Counted from the stretch's first letter, positions 48,231-61,200 are shown. The stretch is DNA of 64,000 nucleotides from Lithospermum erythrorhizon (GCA_019722365.1 JADFUC010000709.1:1302001-1366000); one strand, 5' to 3'. Program-made: numbers and translations. Notes: a model not told the origin generated them from the sequence alone.

Positions 48231-50117
48231 ATGGCAAGATTATCAAACAATTTCTGCATTATCTTGGCATCCATTTTGGTTGTGTCTTTGGCTTGCCAAA
48301 ACGCACTAGCTCAAGTTCTTGATATTACAGAACATGGAGCTGTTACAATGGCGAACAGATTGTCTAATGTAAGTTTTCATGTCAATGCACATCCAATGTA
48401 AATTTTTATATTATACAAAACTTCATATGTAACAATTCATTATTATTTGACTAAAACGAACCATGGATCATTTAACGGATTAGTCGAGATATATAATATA
48501 AAATAAAAAAAATCCATAGAGTTTAATAACTATCACTTAATTATGTTTATGTATGTGCATGCAGGCTTTGTTAGCTGCATTTAAGGAAGCTTGTGCTTCA
48601 CCAACTCCATCCACAATTTTAATCCCAAAAGGTGACTTCTATGTGTCTCAAGTAATACTTAATGGTCCATGCAAAAGTACCATCGGGATTGACCTCCAAG
48701 GTAACCTGGTAGCACCTACAAATCCAACTAATCCAGACCCAAAGACTGATTGGTTCAATATCAGAAAGGTTGATGGACTCAATGTTTTTGGTGGTGGAAG
48801 CATGAATGGACAAGGGAAAACAGCATGGGATAAGAAGCTTGCAGGAGAAAAACTCAACCTCATGGCCGTAAGTTTACCATTCATTTCGCCTCCTCTTGGT
48901 TCCATCACTGCAAATAGACTCGCAATTCACTAATTCGTTTTTTTTTTCTTATGTAAAACAGATGTTTAGCTTGGCATTCGTCACAAATGTTGACATTCGT
49001 GATGTTACTTTTACACAAGCCAAAAATACCCATGTCCATTTTTACGGATGCAAAAATGTGACTTTCACCAAAGTTACAATCGATGCGCCAGCAGAGAGTC
49101 CAAACACAGATGGTATCAAGATGGGAGTCTCAAGTGATATCAAAATTCTCGACTCAAACTTGATGAGTGGAGATGATTGTGTGGCAATTCTTCATGGAAC
49201 AGAAAGATTGACTGTTGTTAACACAAAATGTGGACCAGGTCATGGTATATCAGTTGGTAGCATGGGAAATACCCCAGATGAGAAAGATATTTCTGGTATT
49301 CATATCAGAAACTGCACCTTTATTGGGACAGATAATGGTGTGAGAATAAAGACTTGGCAAGATAAATATGCGGCAATAGCTAATGATATCAGATTTGAAG
49401 ATATCATCATGGAAGATGTTATAAATCCTATTATCATCGATCAAGAATATTGCCCAGCAGCTAACTGTGGAGGAAAGGTAATTTCTTCAACTTTTTATCA
49501 AGAAAATTCAACTTAATAGTAGTATGGTTTACGTTTTTAATAAGCTTTAACGGTTCTTATTATAGTAGTTTTTTGTAACTCATAATGCATGTTCTTAATA
49601 CGTTATCAGTAATTTAAACAAAATTGTAAGTGATAAGGTATGGATAGCAAAAATCATCATAGCTTAAAACCGTTATCAAGATTTAAGTTTAATAATATTA
49701 GAGATAAAATTATGATAGTTATGATTGTTATTGGTGATACATGATAGAATTTAATTTGTTAGTGATAAATTATTAGAGTTTGTCATATCATAATATTTAT
49801 ATTTCTAATAAATGTCCTAATCAATGTTATTGTACTAATATATCCTTGTTTTTGTGTTTTGATATAAACTATAGGCACCATCAAAAGTTAAGATCAGCAA
49901 AGTTGCATTCAACAACATCAGAGGTTCTTCAAAAACTGAAAATGCTGTGAAGTTGATTTGCAGTCAATTAGAGCCCTGCAGTGATGTTGAGATATCAGAT
50001 ATTAATCTGACATTTAATGGAGGAAAGTCAATTTCCAGCTGCGCCAATGTGAAGCCCATCCTTGGGGGTGTACAAATTCCTCAAATTTGTGGTGCGCCTC
50101 TAGGTGGCAAGATATAA
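48231..50117 (+). CDS. exopolygalacturonase, GH28 (PG2)
   Basis: Same role as PG1. Exons 48231-48368, 48565-48867, 48962-49477 and 49875-50117, all phase 0, give 399 residues. The signal peptide is kept, with one extra Ile (FCIILAS). The segment after it is odd: where PG1 has AVGNGKTDCSN this gene reads AVTMANRLSN, because three single-base deletions relative to PG1 lie within about 30 bases and restore the frame together. The catalytic set (SPNTDG, GDDC, GPGHG, RIK) is complete, and the exon-3 protein has private changes (HFYGCKN, TIDAPAES, RIKTW). It is likely still folded, but the altered N-terminal turn could affect activity. It is the product of the annexin-PG segmental duplication. Confidence 0.88.
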
Positions 50118-50576
50118 TATTGTTAACCCAAATTACTAGTAGTGTCACTATTAGTGTTTGAGTTTCCTTTTTATCATGTTTCATGATAAGGGAATTTTGA
50201 TAAAAAGAAGTTGTTTGTTGCTTGATGAGAAGGTTATTATGAAGATATAATAATCTGATGTAATCATAACCTTCATAACATTTTCTAGGTAATAATGTAT
50301 TATTATTCATCAATAATGAATTAAGATGTTTGTCTCATGTTCGTATTGTCAATCACGTATTGCTTGACATAAAAGCTTCGATTTTAAACTTTAACTATAT
50401 ATTACAATAATTCCCAGCTAAACTATGAAAAAAGTGGTGATCAATTGGATTAAAAAATAATGATATTTTATCAAATGATGATATCTTCATTCATTTGAAT
50501 GGTTGTATATGTATTGGCAATCAAAGTACTATTTGCTCGACTTAACTATGAAAATATTCTCATAGTTAACTACATC

Positions 50577-50690
50577 GATTAGGACATTTATTAGAAATAT
50601 ATTACCAAATTAATACATTGATTAGGACATTTATTAGAAATATATTACCAAATTAATACATTGATTAGGATATTTATTAGAAATATAAAT
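50577..50690. repeat. tandem repeat, ~43-bp unit
   Basis: The unit GATTAGGACATTTATTAGAA, continued by ATATATTACCAAATTAATACATT, occurs about two and a half times in a row, at the end of the duplicated PG 3' flank. Copy A has only one such unit (about 44309-44365). Confidence 0.85.
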
Positions 50691-50788
50691 GATATGTTAT
50701 TAGAAATATAAATGATTAGGAAATTTATTATCAAAAGCTTAACTATTAAAATATTCTCAACTTAATTATGAAAAATTAGTGATCAATT

Positions 50789-51400
50789 TTTTTTCCACCA
50801 ACGATATGATATCATTAAAAATGACAAACAAAGAATACAAAGATCCGTGTAAACAACCTAACGACATAATCATCAAGTAAGGTTGTGGCAACCAATGGGT
50901 GGAAAACGAAGCCAACATGCCAGGCTTCGATCTCCAATCCGCAACTCCAATGAGCTATTGTATGAGCCGCATTGTTTGAACTTCTCCTAATGTATCGGAA
51001 TGTTGCATCCAACATCCTTCCCAGAAAGCAAATATCTTCAACGATAACATCTAGCTCTAAAGGCATGGAAATCTCTCCCAAAATAGCTTTTATAATAGAC
51101 TGTGAATCGCTTTCAACCTCAATATTATTCCATCCATGTCGTCAAATTTCAAGACCTTCTCTCTAATTGCTAATGCTTACCTATACTTACTAATTTAAAT
51201 GAGGTTTCTGGCCAAACTCTCCTCCACCATCAAGAACAATAGCCCCAACCGACCCTCTGTGCTGGTCTTTGAAAAATGAAGCATCACAATTGAGTTTATA
51301 CTTTCTCCGCCCTCCGAAACTCGCCAAGCAATGTCCTCTTATTTAATCGCCCCCACCACTACTGCCAACCATTGAGGGGATCCGATTATCCTCCAAATTG
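50789..51400 (-). mobile_element. 5'-truncated LINE with RNase H-like domain
   Basis: On the minus strand KLNCDASFFKDQHRGSVGAI (near 51290) and DICFLGRMLDATFRYIRRSS, NNAAHTIAHWSC (about 51040-50945) match the RNase H-like domain at the end of plant LINE ORF2, with frameshifts between. The element ends in a short poly-A (T-run 50786-50796 on the + strand) and is bounded by identical 15-bp copies of AATTAGTGATCAATT (50774-50788 and 51401-51415). It is 612 bp and dead. Confidence 0.82.
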
Positions 51401-53391
51401 AATTAGTGATCAATTGGATTAAAAAAATGATATGTTATCAAATTATTATATCTTTATTCGTTTGAATTGGTTGTTATAAAGTGTCAACTGTACTAAATAT
51501 TGCTTGACAGAAAAGCTTCGATTTTAAGCTTAACTAATGAAATATTCTTAGCTTTAACTATGAAAAATTGAGATCAATTTGATTAAAAAAATAATGATTT
51601 TATCAAAGCGTCACTTAAGAAGATGATTTTTGTGGTAGATGATGAGAACCTTATACATAAAATGAAGATATTTATTGCCGACCTTCTAGGCCCCCACTTC
51701 GAGAGAAATATATATTTTGATAATTTAAAATAACTCTTATCATTATAGTAAAACAATTGATTTTGATTTGCTCTCATATAAGAAACTTAATAATTTTTGT
51801 TAACAGAGCCGATCGAGATTGATCTAATGAAAGTTAGAACTTAGAACTGAGATAATCGAATGGTCTAGCTGAGCAAACACTATGAAACGGGGTACAAAAT
51901 AAAACCTAATGGCGCTTAATTATTCAATGTGTGTGTTTTATCAACCTGAGGATCGACCATCCAAACTATAAGTCCTAAGCCGCTATTTTACGCATTTAAG
52001 TAGATGTTTAGCTTGGTTGACTTGATTTGGTCTCGATAGGAGTTCGTATGAGCCGGGTCGATTTGAGCTGATTTAAGCTTCTGACTTGAATTGACGGATA
52101 GGAGCCAGGCGAAGCCGGATACGGCCCCGGCCTTTGGCTGGGACCGGCATCTTTGGCCCCGACTCGATATGGTCTTGTTAGGAGTCTTTAGCAACAAGGT
52201 ATTCCCCGTGTTATTGTATGGACTCGATCTTGGGTCTTGACTTGATCTTTGTTCTATTTCTCGCATCACGGACTTACTACACGTGTCTCAGCCATTGACT
52301 CGGGTTTAGTAACGCTGGGTATGATACTTCACCTTACAAATGATTTGAAGGATACGACCCAGACGGGATCGTAGCTATATTTGTGATTGAGAGGCTAACT
52401 TGTCTTTAAGTGAGAGATTTAATTTCACCGAGATTTTTTTTGATTTTAAGTTTTAAATATCGCTCACTTCTAGCCAGACTACAAATGGGTCTTAGCAAAT
52501 TGCTGATGAATGATGAGAGCTGACGGCTTGAAGTCATGGTTAAGCTTCTAGCTTCAGTACTACAAAGGGCCTTACTAGTTAATACTCTACTTTGTTGCCA
52601 TTGAGCCCGTTGTCCGTAAAAGTCCATTTTTATTTTGGTTTCTCCTCCAATTTATTATTAAAATTTCGTAAATTTAGATAACCCTATTTTTCGAGTTTAA
52701 AATTAGTTAATTAATATAACATCCTAATTTTGACTTCGATTAATTTTTAGAGGCTTAATTTCCGGGGAATTTATTTCATTTAGGGTTTACTGAGAACTTA
52801 ATCACCACGTGACATTTTTAGGACTTGATTATCATCATTAATTTGATTAATTTGTTTCAATTCCGATTTAATTAATTATTTTAATAAAATTTCACTGTCT
52901 ACACACCCCTTAATCCATGAGGTCAAGGGTTCGAATCTCGTGTATACACGAACCATAAACAAATGAGAACAAAATAAGGAAAAATCCTAATTAAATTAAA
53001 TTTTAACGTCAACTTTTAAATGACCAATAAAATAAATTAATTAGGTATTTAAATCGAAGTAACTAGTGCGTAAATATGGTGATTTTTTTTTCTTTTTATC
53101 ACGCAATACAGAATAATCTTGTAATAGGTAAATTTCAGACAATATCTAACGTTGAAAAAAGAGGAGACATAAAAAAGGTACGTAAAAATAGGGAGTTAAC
53201 TACCTTTAATTATAATCGTTGATCAGCAATTTATTACTCATAATATATGGAGCAAACCAATGGGAAAAAAATATTTGGCAATTTGAAAGTAATGGTTGAG
53301 AGCTAACAACATTACCTATATATACATTGGACATTATTGAGAAGGAAAGATCAACAAAAAGCAGATAAAAGTAAATACATAACCAAAAAAA

Positions 53392-55361
53392 ATGGCAAGA
53401 TCAAACAACTTCTACATCTTGGCATCTCTTTTGGTTATTCTCTCGTTTGTTTGCTTAAAGGCACAAGCTCAGGATCAGGATATTACACAGCATGGAGGTG
53501 TTGCTGATGGCAAAACTGATAGTGCCCCAGTAAGTTAATTTCCATGTCAATGCACATCTAATGTACGCTGCTAATAATATAGCGAGAGCAATTTTAATAA
53601 ATTCATCAGAACAATATTTGTTTAAAAGACAATCTCATCTCATCCCTTATATGAAGTATTCATTTGTATTTGTAGTTGAAATGATGCTTTTTACAAATGA
53701 AAATCATGATGAACCGCGAACGAGATTAGTCGACACGTACAAGAAGACATTTAACTATCACTTAATTATATATATATGTATGTGCATGCATGCAGGCATT
53801 GTTAGCTGCATTTACGGCAGCTTGTGCTTCACCAACTCCCAGCAATATTGTAATTCCAAAAGGAGACTTTTTTATGAGTCAAGTGGTATTGAATGGTCCA
53901 TGCAAAAGTACCATTGGTATTAACCTCCAAGGAAACTTGATAGCACCCACAAATCCAATTACACCAGACCCAAAATCTGATTGGTTCAATGTCAGAAATC
54001 TTGTTGGACTCAATGTTTTTGGTGGTGGAAGCATGAATGGACAAGGGAAACAAGCATGGGATAGGAAGCTTAAAGGAGAAACCCTCGACCTCATGGCCGT
54101 AAGTTTACCATTCATTCCGCCCCCTCTCGGTTCCCTCCTGCAAATAAACTCGTAATTCAGTATGTAATTCATTTTTTCTTATGGAAAACAGATGTTTAGC
54201 ATGTCATTTGTCACCAACGGAGACATTCGTGATGTTACTTTCACACAATCCAAAAATACCCATGTCCATTTATTCGGATGCAAAAATGTGACTTTCACCA
54301 AAGTTACAATCGATTCGCCAGACTTGAGTCCAAACACAGATGGTATCAAGATGGGAGTCTCAAGTGATATCAGTATTCTTGACTCAACCTTGAAGAGTGG
54401 AGATGATTGTGTGGCAATTCTTTCTGGAACAGAAAGACTCACTGTTGTTAACACAAATTGTGGACCAGGTCATGGTATGTCAGTTGGTAGCATGGGAGGA
54501 ACCCCAAATGAGAAAGATATTGTGGGTGTTCATATCACAAACTGCACCTTTACTGGGACAATGAATGGTGTGAGACTAAAAAGTTGGCAAGATAAATTTG
54601 TAGCAGCAGCTACTGATGTCAAATTTGAAGATATCATCATGGTTAATGTTGGTAACCCCATCATCATTGATCAAGAATATTGCCCAGCAGCTAACTGTGG
54701 AGGAAAGGTAATAATTCATTTCTTGAATTTTCATGAATGATTTTTTTTTTTAACTTTAACAGTCTTTTTTAGGTTTTTCTCTTTAGAACGAACTTAAACT
54801 TTTTATTATAATACTTTTATGTAACTCATTATACATGTTGTTACGTTACGTTACCATTAATTTGTGGATAAATCAGAACGAAAGTATATTACGTGTGCTA
54901 CAAAAATCATGATAGTTAAAAACCGTTCTTAATATTTAGGTTTAGTAACATTAGAGATAAAGTTGATCGTAATTATATATTATATATTAGATTGCTATTG
55001 TTGACAAGCGATGGAGTTTGTTATCCTAATATTTATTTCTAATAATAAATGACCTTATCCAATATTGTACTAATATATCCTTGTTTCGGTGTTTTGATAT
55101 ATACTATAGGCACCATCAAAAGTGAAGATCAGCAAAGTTGCCTTCACCAACATCAGAGGTTCTTCATCAACCGAAAATGCTGTGAAATTGACTTGTAGTC
55201 AACTTGAGCCATGCAAAGATGTGACAATTACAGATATTAATCTGACATTTAATGGAGGAAAGACAATTTCCAGTTGCACTAATGTTCAGCCAATTCTTTC
55301 GGGTGTACAAAATCCTCAAGTTTGTTCTGCTCCAGCACCAGCCCCAGCCCCCGTAGTCTAA
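53392..55361 (+). CDS. exopolygalacturonase, GH28 (PG3)
   Basis: Third, more diverged copy. Exons 53392-53529, 53796-54098, 54192-54707 and 55110-55361, all phase 0, give 402 residues. Signal peptide (ILASLLVILSFVCLKAQA) then ITQHGGVADGKTDSAP, so the usual DGKTD is kept. Catalytic SPNTDG, GDDC and GPGHG are present; the RIK motif reads RLK and the preceding TDNG reads TMNG. The C-terminus ends in an Ala-Pro run (SAPAPAPAPAPVV) instead of the PxGxKI ending of PG1 and PG2. It has no annexin remnant upstream, but shares the promoter block, so it is probably an older tandem copy. It is likely active, with possible differences in substrate fit. Confidence 0.9.
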
Positions 55362-56339
55362 ATGTGATATTGGAAGCCAAATAAAACAGTTATCATAAAT
55401 ATTATAGTCTATAATATTTTGGTCTGTTTTATATACCAATATTACTAGTAGTGGTCTCTAGTAGTGTTTTGAGTTTCCTTTTTGTCATGTTTAATGATAC
55501 GGGAATTTTGATTAAATGATGTTTGTTCTTAAGGTTGAGTCATAACCTGAACAACGTTTTCTAAGTTCTGTATTTAATGAATTGATAATGTTTGTTCACA
55601 TATTTTATGTTTCCACTATTATTATAAATATCTATTCATTTGAATGCTTGTATTGTTTGACAAAAAAACTTTCATTCCCAAATTGGAAGTCATGTTTCGT
55701 GACAATATCTATAATCTGAGTTTGTTGCAAAGTTTGGTTACATGGATTATAAGTAACAATTTGCAATTAACTTCCAATTTTGAACTAATTTTAGTATGAT
55801 ATCATCCGAGTTGACGTCCTCCAAGCTCCATCTATTGGAATAAGATCCTTTCCAATTACTATCTCTTCAATTCTCTCAAGTTTTATAGAAAATAAAATAT
55901 GATAATTACAAAAATATCACCTTCTCTCAATAAATGGCTAGGATCGATATTTTAGCAATTTGACCCGCAACATGAGAGAATTGGAAGAATGATAATAGGG
56001 GAGGAACTTAATCCGATGTCTATCCTCCAATGACTAAACAAACCTAAATCTTTCAAATGAATCCAAACTTTGGGAAGATATCATGGAACAAAATCATGGA
56101 TTGTCAAGTGCAGTCAAGTGTATTTGATGTTACATAACGAAAACACAAAAGGCTTACATAAATGACAACAGAATAGGTCTTTTGCATATACAGTACTAGT
56201 ATTTGAAGATCTGATCCATGTCGACACATATGGAGTCTGTAGGATTTGAATAATCACAACTTAAACCAAATGTCTTTTTCATATGGAACTGAAGAGAGAA
56301 AGAGCCTCCTACGGCTTGTTCCGCTTCCGAGCTATAACA
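55362..56339. other. convergent 3' ends of PG3 and the TTC1-like gene
   Basis: 978 bases with no further gene. The PG3 3' end shares TTGAGTTTCCTTTT.TCATGTTT with PG1 and PG2. The part near 56200-56339 is probably the TTC1-like 3' UTR. Confidence 0.5.
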
Positions 56340-58268
56340 CTATTTCTGGAATGATACAGAATAAGAACCAGTATTTGGATCCTTGACAGCCTTGAAGTTG
56401 TCGACACTCATACCGAATCGACCCAGAATAGAATTTCCCATTTCTTTCAACTTGCCTGTTCAAAAGTAAAAACAAAAAAAATATAGATCTCAGATTCCAG
56501 CAACACAATGCTCAGCACACCTCAAATAGGGGAAAAAAAAGGAAAAACCAAAGTACAGAAATTGTAGCACATTTAAGGACCACTACACAGACAACATTCT
56601 TGAACTGGTTCAACACTTCAATTTATATGAAACAGTATCATTTATTAACTATGTGCATGTAACATGCCTGCTTGTATTGCATAGTTCATTAACTACTCCA
56701 CCGAAGAAGCTTGCTTGTGCTGCATAACCTCAAAAAGATATACCAAGACTATCTTGTATGTTTGGACCATGCTTAGCACAAGGATATCAAGTAAAATAGA
56801 AATCACCTAATGCTTCCGAAATAGTTTAACCAACAATGTTGATCGTGAAAAGATTAAGCGAATTGTAAACAAACTTATGTTAACTTCAATCAAGAAAAAT
56901 GGGCAATAATTTTAGCTAACCAATCATTTCATCCTTCATCTTTTCTCGCTTTTCATCAGCTAAGGGTTTCAAGCGAATAATGTTCCTCCTGGCTTGATCG
57001 TTCAAAGGATCCAGCTCCAAAACTTTTTTCATATCTGCACTATTATTAAAATGGAAAGTTGAAGAAAAAAATCCATAACTTACAGATAGTGAGAGTAGTA
57101 AATTTATCAGCGAGGCACTGGCCTTGTTCCAAGGTCAACCTGGTATCCTTGGGGTCATTAACAAAGTAGACAAACAAATTTTACTATGAGCTTCGAATGT
57201 GAAAGTATAACACCACTCTATATATAGCATACAGGAAATAGACGATCATACATGAACTAGATCATTAAAATAACCTAAAAACTACTGATTTGATCATCCA
57301 TGAAACTCGGAATCAAACTTTTACCAGAGATGGCCTCTTCATAATTCTCAAGCTTTTCATGTGCTTCTGCCCTTCTGATCAAAGAATTTGTGTATGATGG
57401 ACTCAATTCCAAGGCTTTGGTGCATTCCTTGACTGTCTCGGTGTGTTTTTCCTGAATCAGTGAACCAGAGACCAATAATATACTCCGTACTAGTAAAAAT
57501 TATAGTGAGTGAAAGGATTGTCTCAGTCACTAAAGTATAATTCAATAATGTTATGTACGTTATCATCATTGTCTAAGGTAAAAACATAAAAAATTTAACA
57601 TTTTTCTTAAACAAGACAAAGGATGGTACCAGCTTGGAGAAACATGCCCCTCGATTTGAGTAGCACATTGAACGTAGTTCGACAGATGAGGGTATAGTTG
57701 ATGCAATTTGTAAAGCAAGCTCATATTTTAGCAATGCCTCCTCATACTTCCCTTCTTTAAATAAAGCATTTCCATCAAGCTTTGCATCATTCACTTGAGC
57801 CAAAGCATTCTGTTAGCCACAGTGTAGAAGCAATTACTTAAATTATGTGACCTCATATTCTTATGCAAACAATCCAAATACTAACGAACAAAAAAGAGTA
57901 CATCGTCATCCTTTGCACACCATATTCTTATGTAAAAAATTCAAATACAAACAAAGAAGAAAAGGTACCTCGTCATCCTTTGCCTGAACCTGATTTTGAT
58001 TCTCTCCATTCGCTTCGCCAGTATTCCCATTATCTTTCAGTTCATTTGCGTCACTAACTTCAACATTGTCATTTTCATTGTTTAGCTCAGAATCACTGGC
58101 GGTTTCATATCCATCGGAATTGTAGGATGGCACTGCAGCATCGGTAGACGACAACGAAACATTTATGTTCTCTAGTTTATCAGCAGTAGTTATTGCTGGC
58201 GATGGTGATTTCTTGCGAACTTCCTCTTGTTTCAACGATGAGGTTGGGACTGGCTCAATTACAACCAT
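56340..58268 (-). CDS. TTC1-like tetratricopeptide repeat protein (putative Hsp-binding co-chaperone)
   Basis: Five exons on the minus strand: 58268-57969, 57809-57630, 57451-57325, 57034-56921, 56455-56340; junctions are GT/AG, frame is kept, 278 residues. Residues 1 to about 105 are acidic and low-complexity (NNENDNVEVSDANELKDN). Three TPR units follow: DAKLDGNALFKEGKYEEALL, CYSNRGACFSKL with HTETVKECTKALELSP, and SLIRRAEAHEKLENYEEAI with DMKKVLELDP. The C-terminal KLKEMGNSILGRFGMSVDNF and DPNTGSYS are typical of TTC1, and distinguish it from other TPR proteins. In other organisms TTC1 binds Hsp90/Hsp70 tails and Ras-type proteins; its plant role is inferred. The first ATG of the long open exon is used as start. 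Confidence 0.88.
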
Positions 58269-61200
58269 GGCTATTGAAATTTTTTTTCCTTTCTTTTGAT
58301 TCTGTAAACATTCTTAGTAAATAAAATGAACCTTAGAAACAATTATCACAAATACAACGGCAAGATAATATACAGTGGTTTTATACCACTCCCTCCATAG
58401 CAAAACATAGTCTTGGTTTGTTTTTCAATGGTCGAAATTAACAAACTTATTAGCATTAATTGACACACATACTTCTATATCAATCAAAACTAAAATATTA
58501 CCAATAAAAACCTCGAAAATACTATCTTTACATATATTTTTCAGCAAATGTTACACATCATCCACAAAAATATTAGCTACATATAATTTTTGGACATCAA
58601 CTGAATAAACATCTCAACAAAATTTCATAATCAACAATAATACCAACAAATTTAATAATCAAAACTATCAATAAGCTCCACAAAGCATGAACTCACATAT
58701 AAACAAACAGTTTGTGAGCTGAAAACATTTCAAGAAATACACCATATATGCTAGTAATAACAAATAAACACTCCAAACTCATAAAATCATGAAATAAATT
58801 CATAATAAATACTTCACCTTACAATTTATACCATAAATCAGATAATAACATAAGTTAGATTATTAAAAAAAATTATAAAAAATTATTAATAAATAAATAA
58901 ATAATAAGTGAAAGAGAGAATTTACTTGTCTCCTATAAGATAATGTGAAGATTTTATTGATTATGAAATCTGAGAATATTATAAATGTGGAGTATCAATA
59001 GAATTTTCTAGGGTTTTGATAGATGGAATTTGAAGAGCTTTATTATTGTGACTTGGACCATAAGTATTAAATTATCTAAATAAAATTATTTAGTCATTCT
59101 AGTACTTAATAAAATTTATTTGATCTTTTTTTTCTTGTTTTTGGAATAAGGCTATGAGTATAAATAATTTGTTTCTTATACAGTAAAAAATCTATAAATT
59201 AATAAATTTCTAAAATAATAATTATTCCACGCCAATTAAAAAAAATTATAAAATTGAGCAAATAAGATAATAATTTTTTCGCAAAATCCTTTTATAATAT
59301 AGTTTCCAAAAAAATCATAAATTAATAATTATTAGACATTAAAAAAATAATTATTAGTGTTGGAGTTTGAAGAAAAAATTTAGCTGCAAAATCGGAGGCC
59401 TGGAGTTACAGCCTTAATCTCGATCCTCACCTCTTAACTCTAGAAAGTGAGCTTTTCGGACGTTGTGTCGGTGGAGCCAAGTCCCTACACGGGGTCCGGA
59501 TGCGCTTATTTTGAGGCTTTTTGTTCATATTTCTATTTCTTTTTGTGCTTTTAGACTTGTGATTCTATACTATATATATAAGCAAGTAAGAGTTCTACGT
59601 ATAAGGTTTTAAACAATTCACCACCCAATTGCCAATAAAATCGAATTTTGTAAATTAGAATAGGAGAGTTTATTTTATTTTAAAATTACATTACAGAATT
59701 TCGTAAGTGTCATAAAAGAGTCTCGGTAAATTCAAGCAGAATATATATGATACTTATGCACGGGAGTTTTCGTATGAAAACATTCCGCTTGAGAAGTCAC
59801 AAAGATTGCTTCGAAATTTCAGAACAATCTTCACGATATTAATAGCGGATCTACAATGCGCTCTGACGTACCTTTCAATTCCTCGAAGTAAACCAGGTAA
59901 AATTCTTGTATTATTTATTTCCCTCAGATTATTTTCTTTCTCATTTGTAATATCTAAATTGAAGGTTATATCATCCTGCTTGCCTCGTTATTGTTGCATC
60001 TCAACGGAATCCGAAGCTATCACAAGATGTAGATCATTAATAACGATGTAGTATTCCTAACAATTATAACTTAATGAAAATATGATTCCATTGTATAAGA
60101 TATGATTGAATATTTTTTTTATAAGAATGAGAGAGTAATATAAATATTGTATTGAATTAAACTTATGAAATATATGGACATACTAGCTCTATATTATAGG
60201 TATAATGTGAAATACTTATTGTAATAATACTAAACTTAATACTCAAATAATTACTATAACTAATATGAAAATAATTAATACAATTTGCTTATTATTCTAT
60301 TATATTTCTATTATCTTCCAATATCTTCTGAGTGATTCTATATCTTATGGATCAATATCACTAAATTCAAGAAGCCATTAGATGTACATATATTCATGTT
60401 ATTAAAAAATTCTTAAAACACTATTAATTTATAAAGTTTATACTGTATAATGAGAATTTATAAGAATATCAGTATATATTTTAATTACAAATGTAGTTAC
60501 ATGAATTTTATATTTGACTTTCATCATACATTTTATTAACAGTTTAATATTGATTCGGATCAAATTAAGATTATGTGAATCAATTAAAAGCCCCCAATCA
60601 TCATATATATATTTGCCAATGGGATTCTAGCTTCATCACCACGCTTCAAAATATCTTTGTTCATCATCACTTCTATGCTTCAATAATTCAAAACGGCCTT
60701 TCTCGCGCGACCGTTATTCCGATGGTCACGTGACTAGCAAGTGACTACTGAGGGCATTTTCAGAATTTTTTTAAAAACGGACGTAAGGCACTATTCATCA
60801 CAATAATGCTTTGCACCAGAACCCAAATATCACACACGCTTAAAACGCCCCTTGCTCATCACTCAAGTTTAAATAACGGGCAAAAGTGGTCCAACTATGA
60901 TATAATCCGTTAAGTTGCTACTTTTTTTATCACGTGATTATCATATATAGATTTAATCTTTAAAGTTTTTCTTAACAACAAATATCCAACTAGAAGAACA
61001 AGAAATATGCACACGATGCTTCATTTGCATTATCCAAATATATCAATGCTAAGTTTACATATAAGAATTTTATTTTGGTCAAAGGTTGTGATAATGAAAT
61101 TTTTTATCAGTCAGAAAAGTATCTTTGTTGTTGTTGACGTATAACCTTTCGATTTTATAATAAGGCCTTTGTCCCTAAACGATTGTCCAATATGCTTTTT

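Larger units (their letters stand above)
47515..50620. repeat. segmental duplication copy B (orphan annexin exon + PG2 + 3' flank)
   Basis: Matches copy A (41170-44345) through the annexin last exon, PG promoter, all PG exons and introns and the 3' flank. Only the last annexin exon was copied, so the left breakpoint lies in the last annexin intron. Confidence 0.85.
50118..53391. other. PG2 3' flank repeats, LINE fragment and retroelement-like block upstream of PG3
   Basis: The PG 3' flank repeat (CTATGAAAAA..GTGATCAATTGGATTAAAAAA) is present several times between 50340 and 51620, once interrupted by a LINE. 51790-52920 has raised GC and words such as GACTTGATTTGGTCTCGAT; part (52708-52775) resembles 14960-15025 in the NPF intron, suggesting the same retroelement family. 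53100-53391 is the PG3 promoter, with the conserved block at about 53191-53290 and TATA at 53316. Confidence 0.5.

Noticed and set aside
52905..52950. GGGTTCGAATCTCG, a tRNA/SINE B-box-like word
   Set aside because: No A box, acceptor stem or SINE tail could be found; one 10-base word is not enough.
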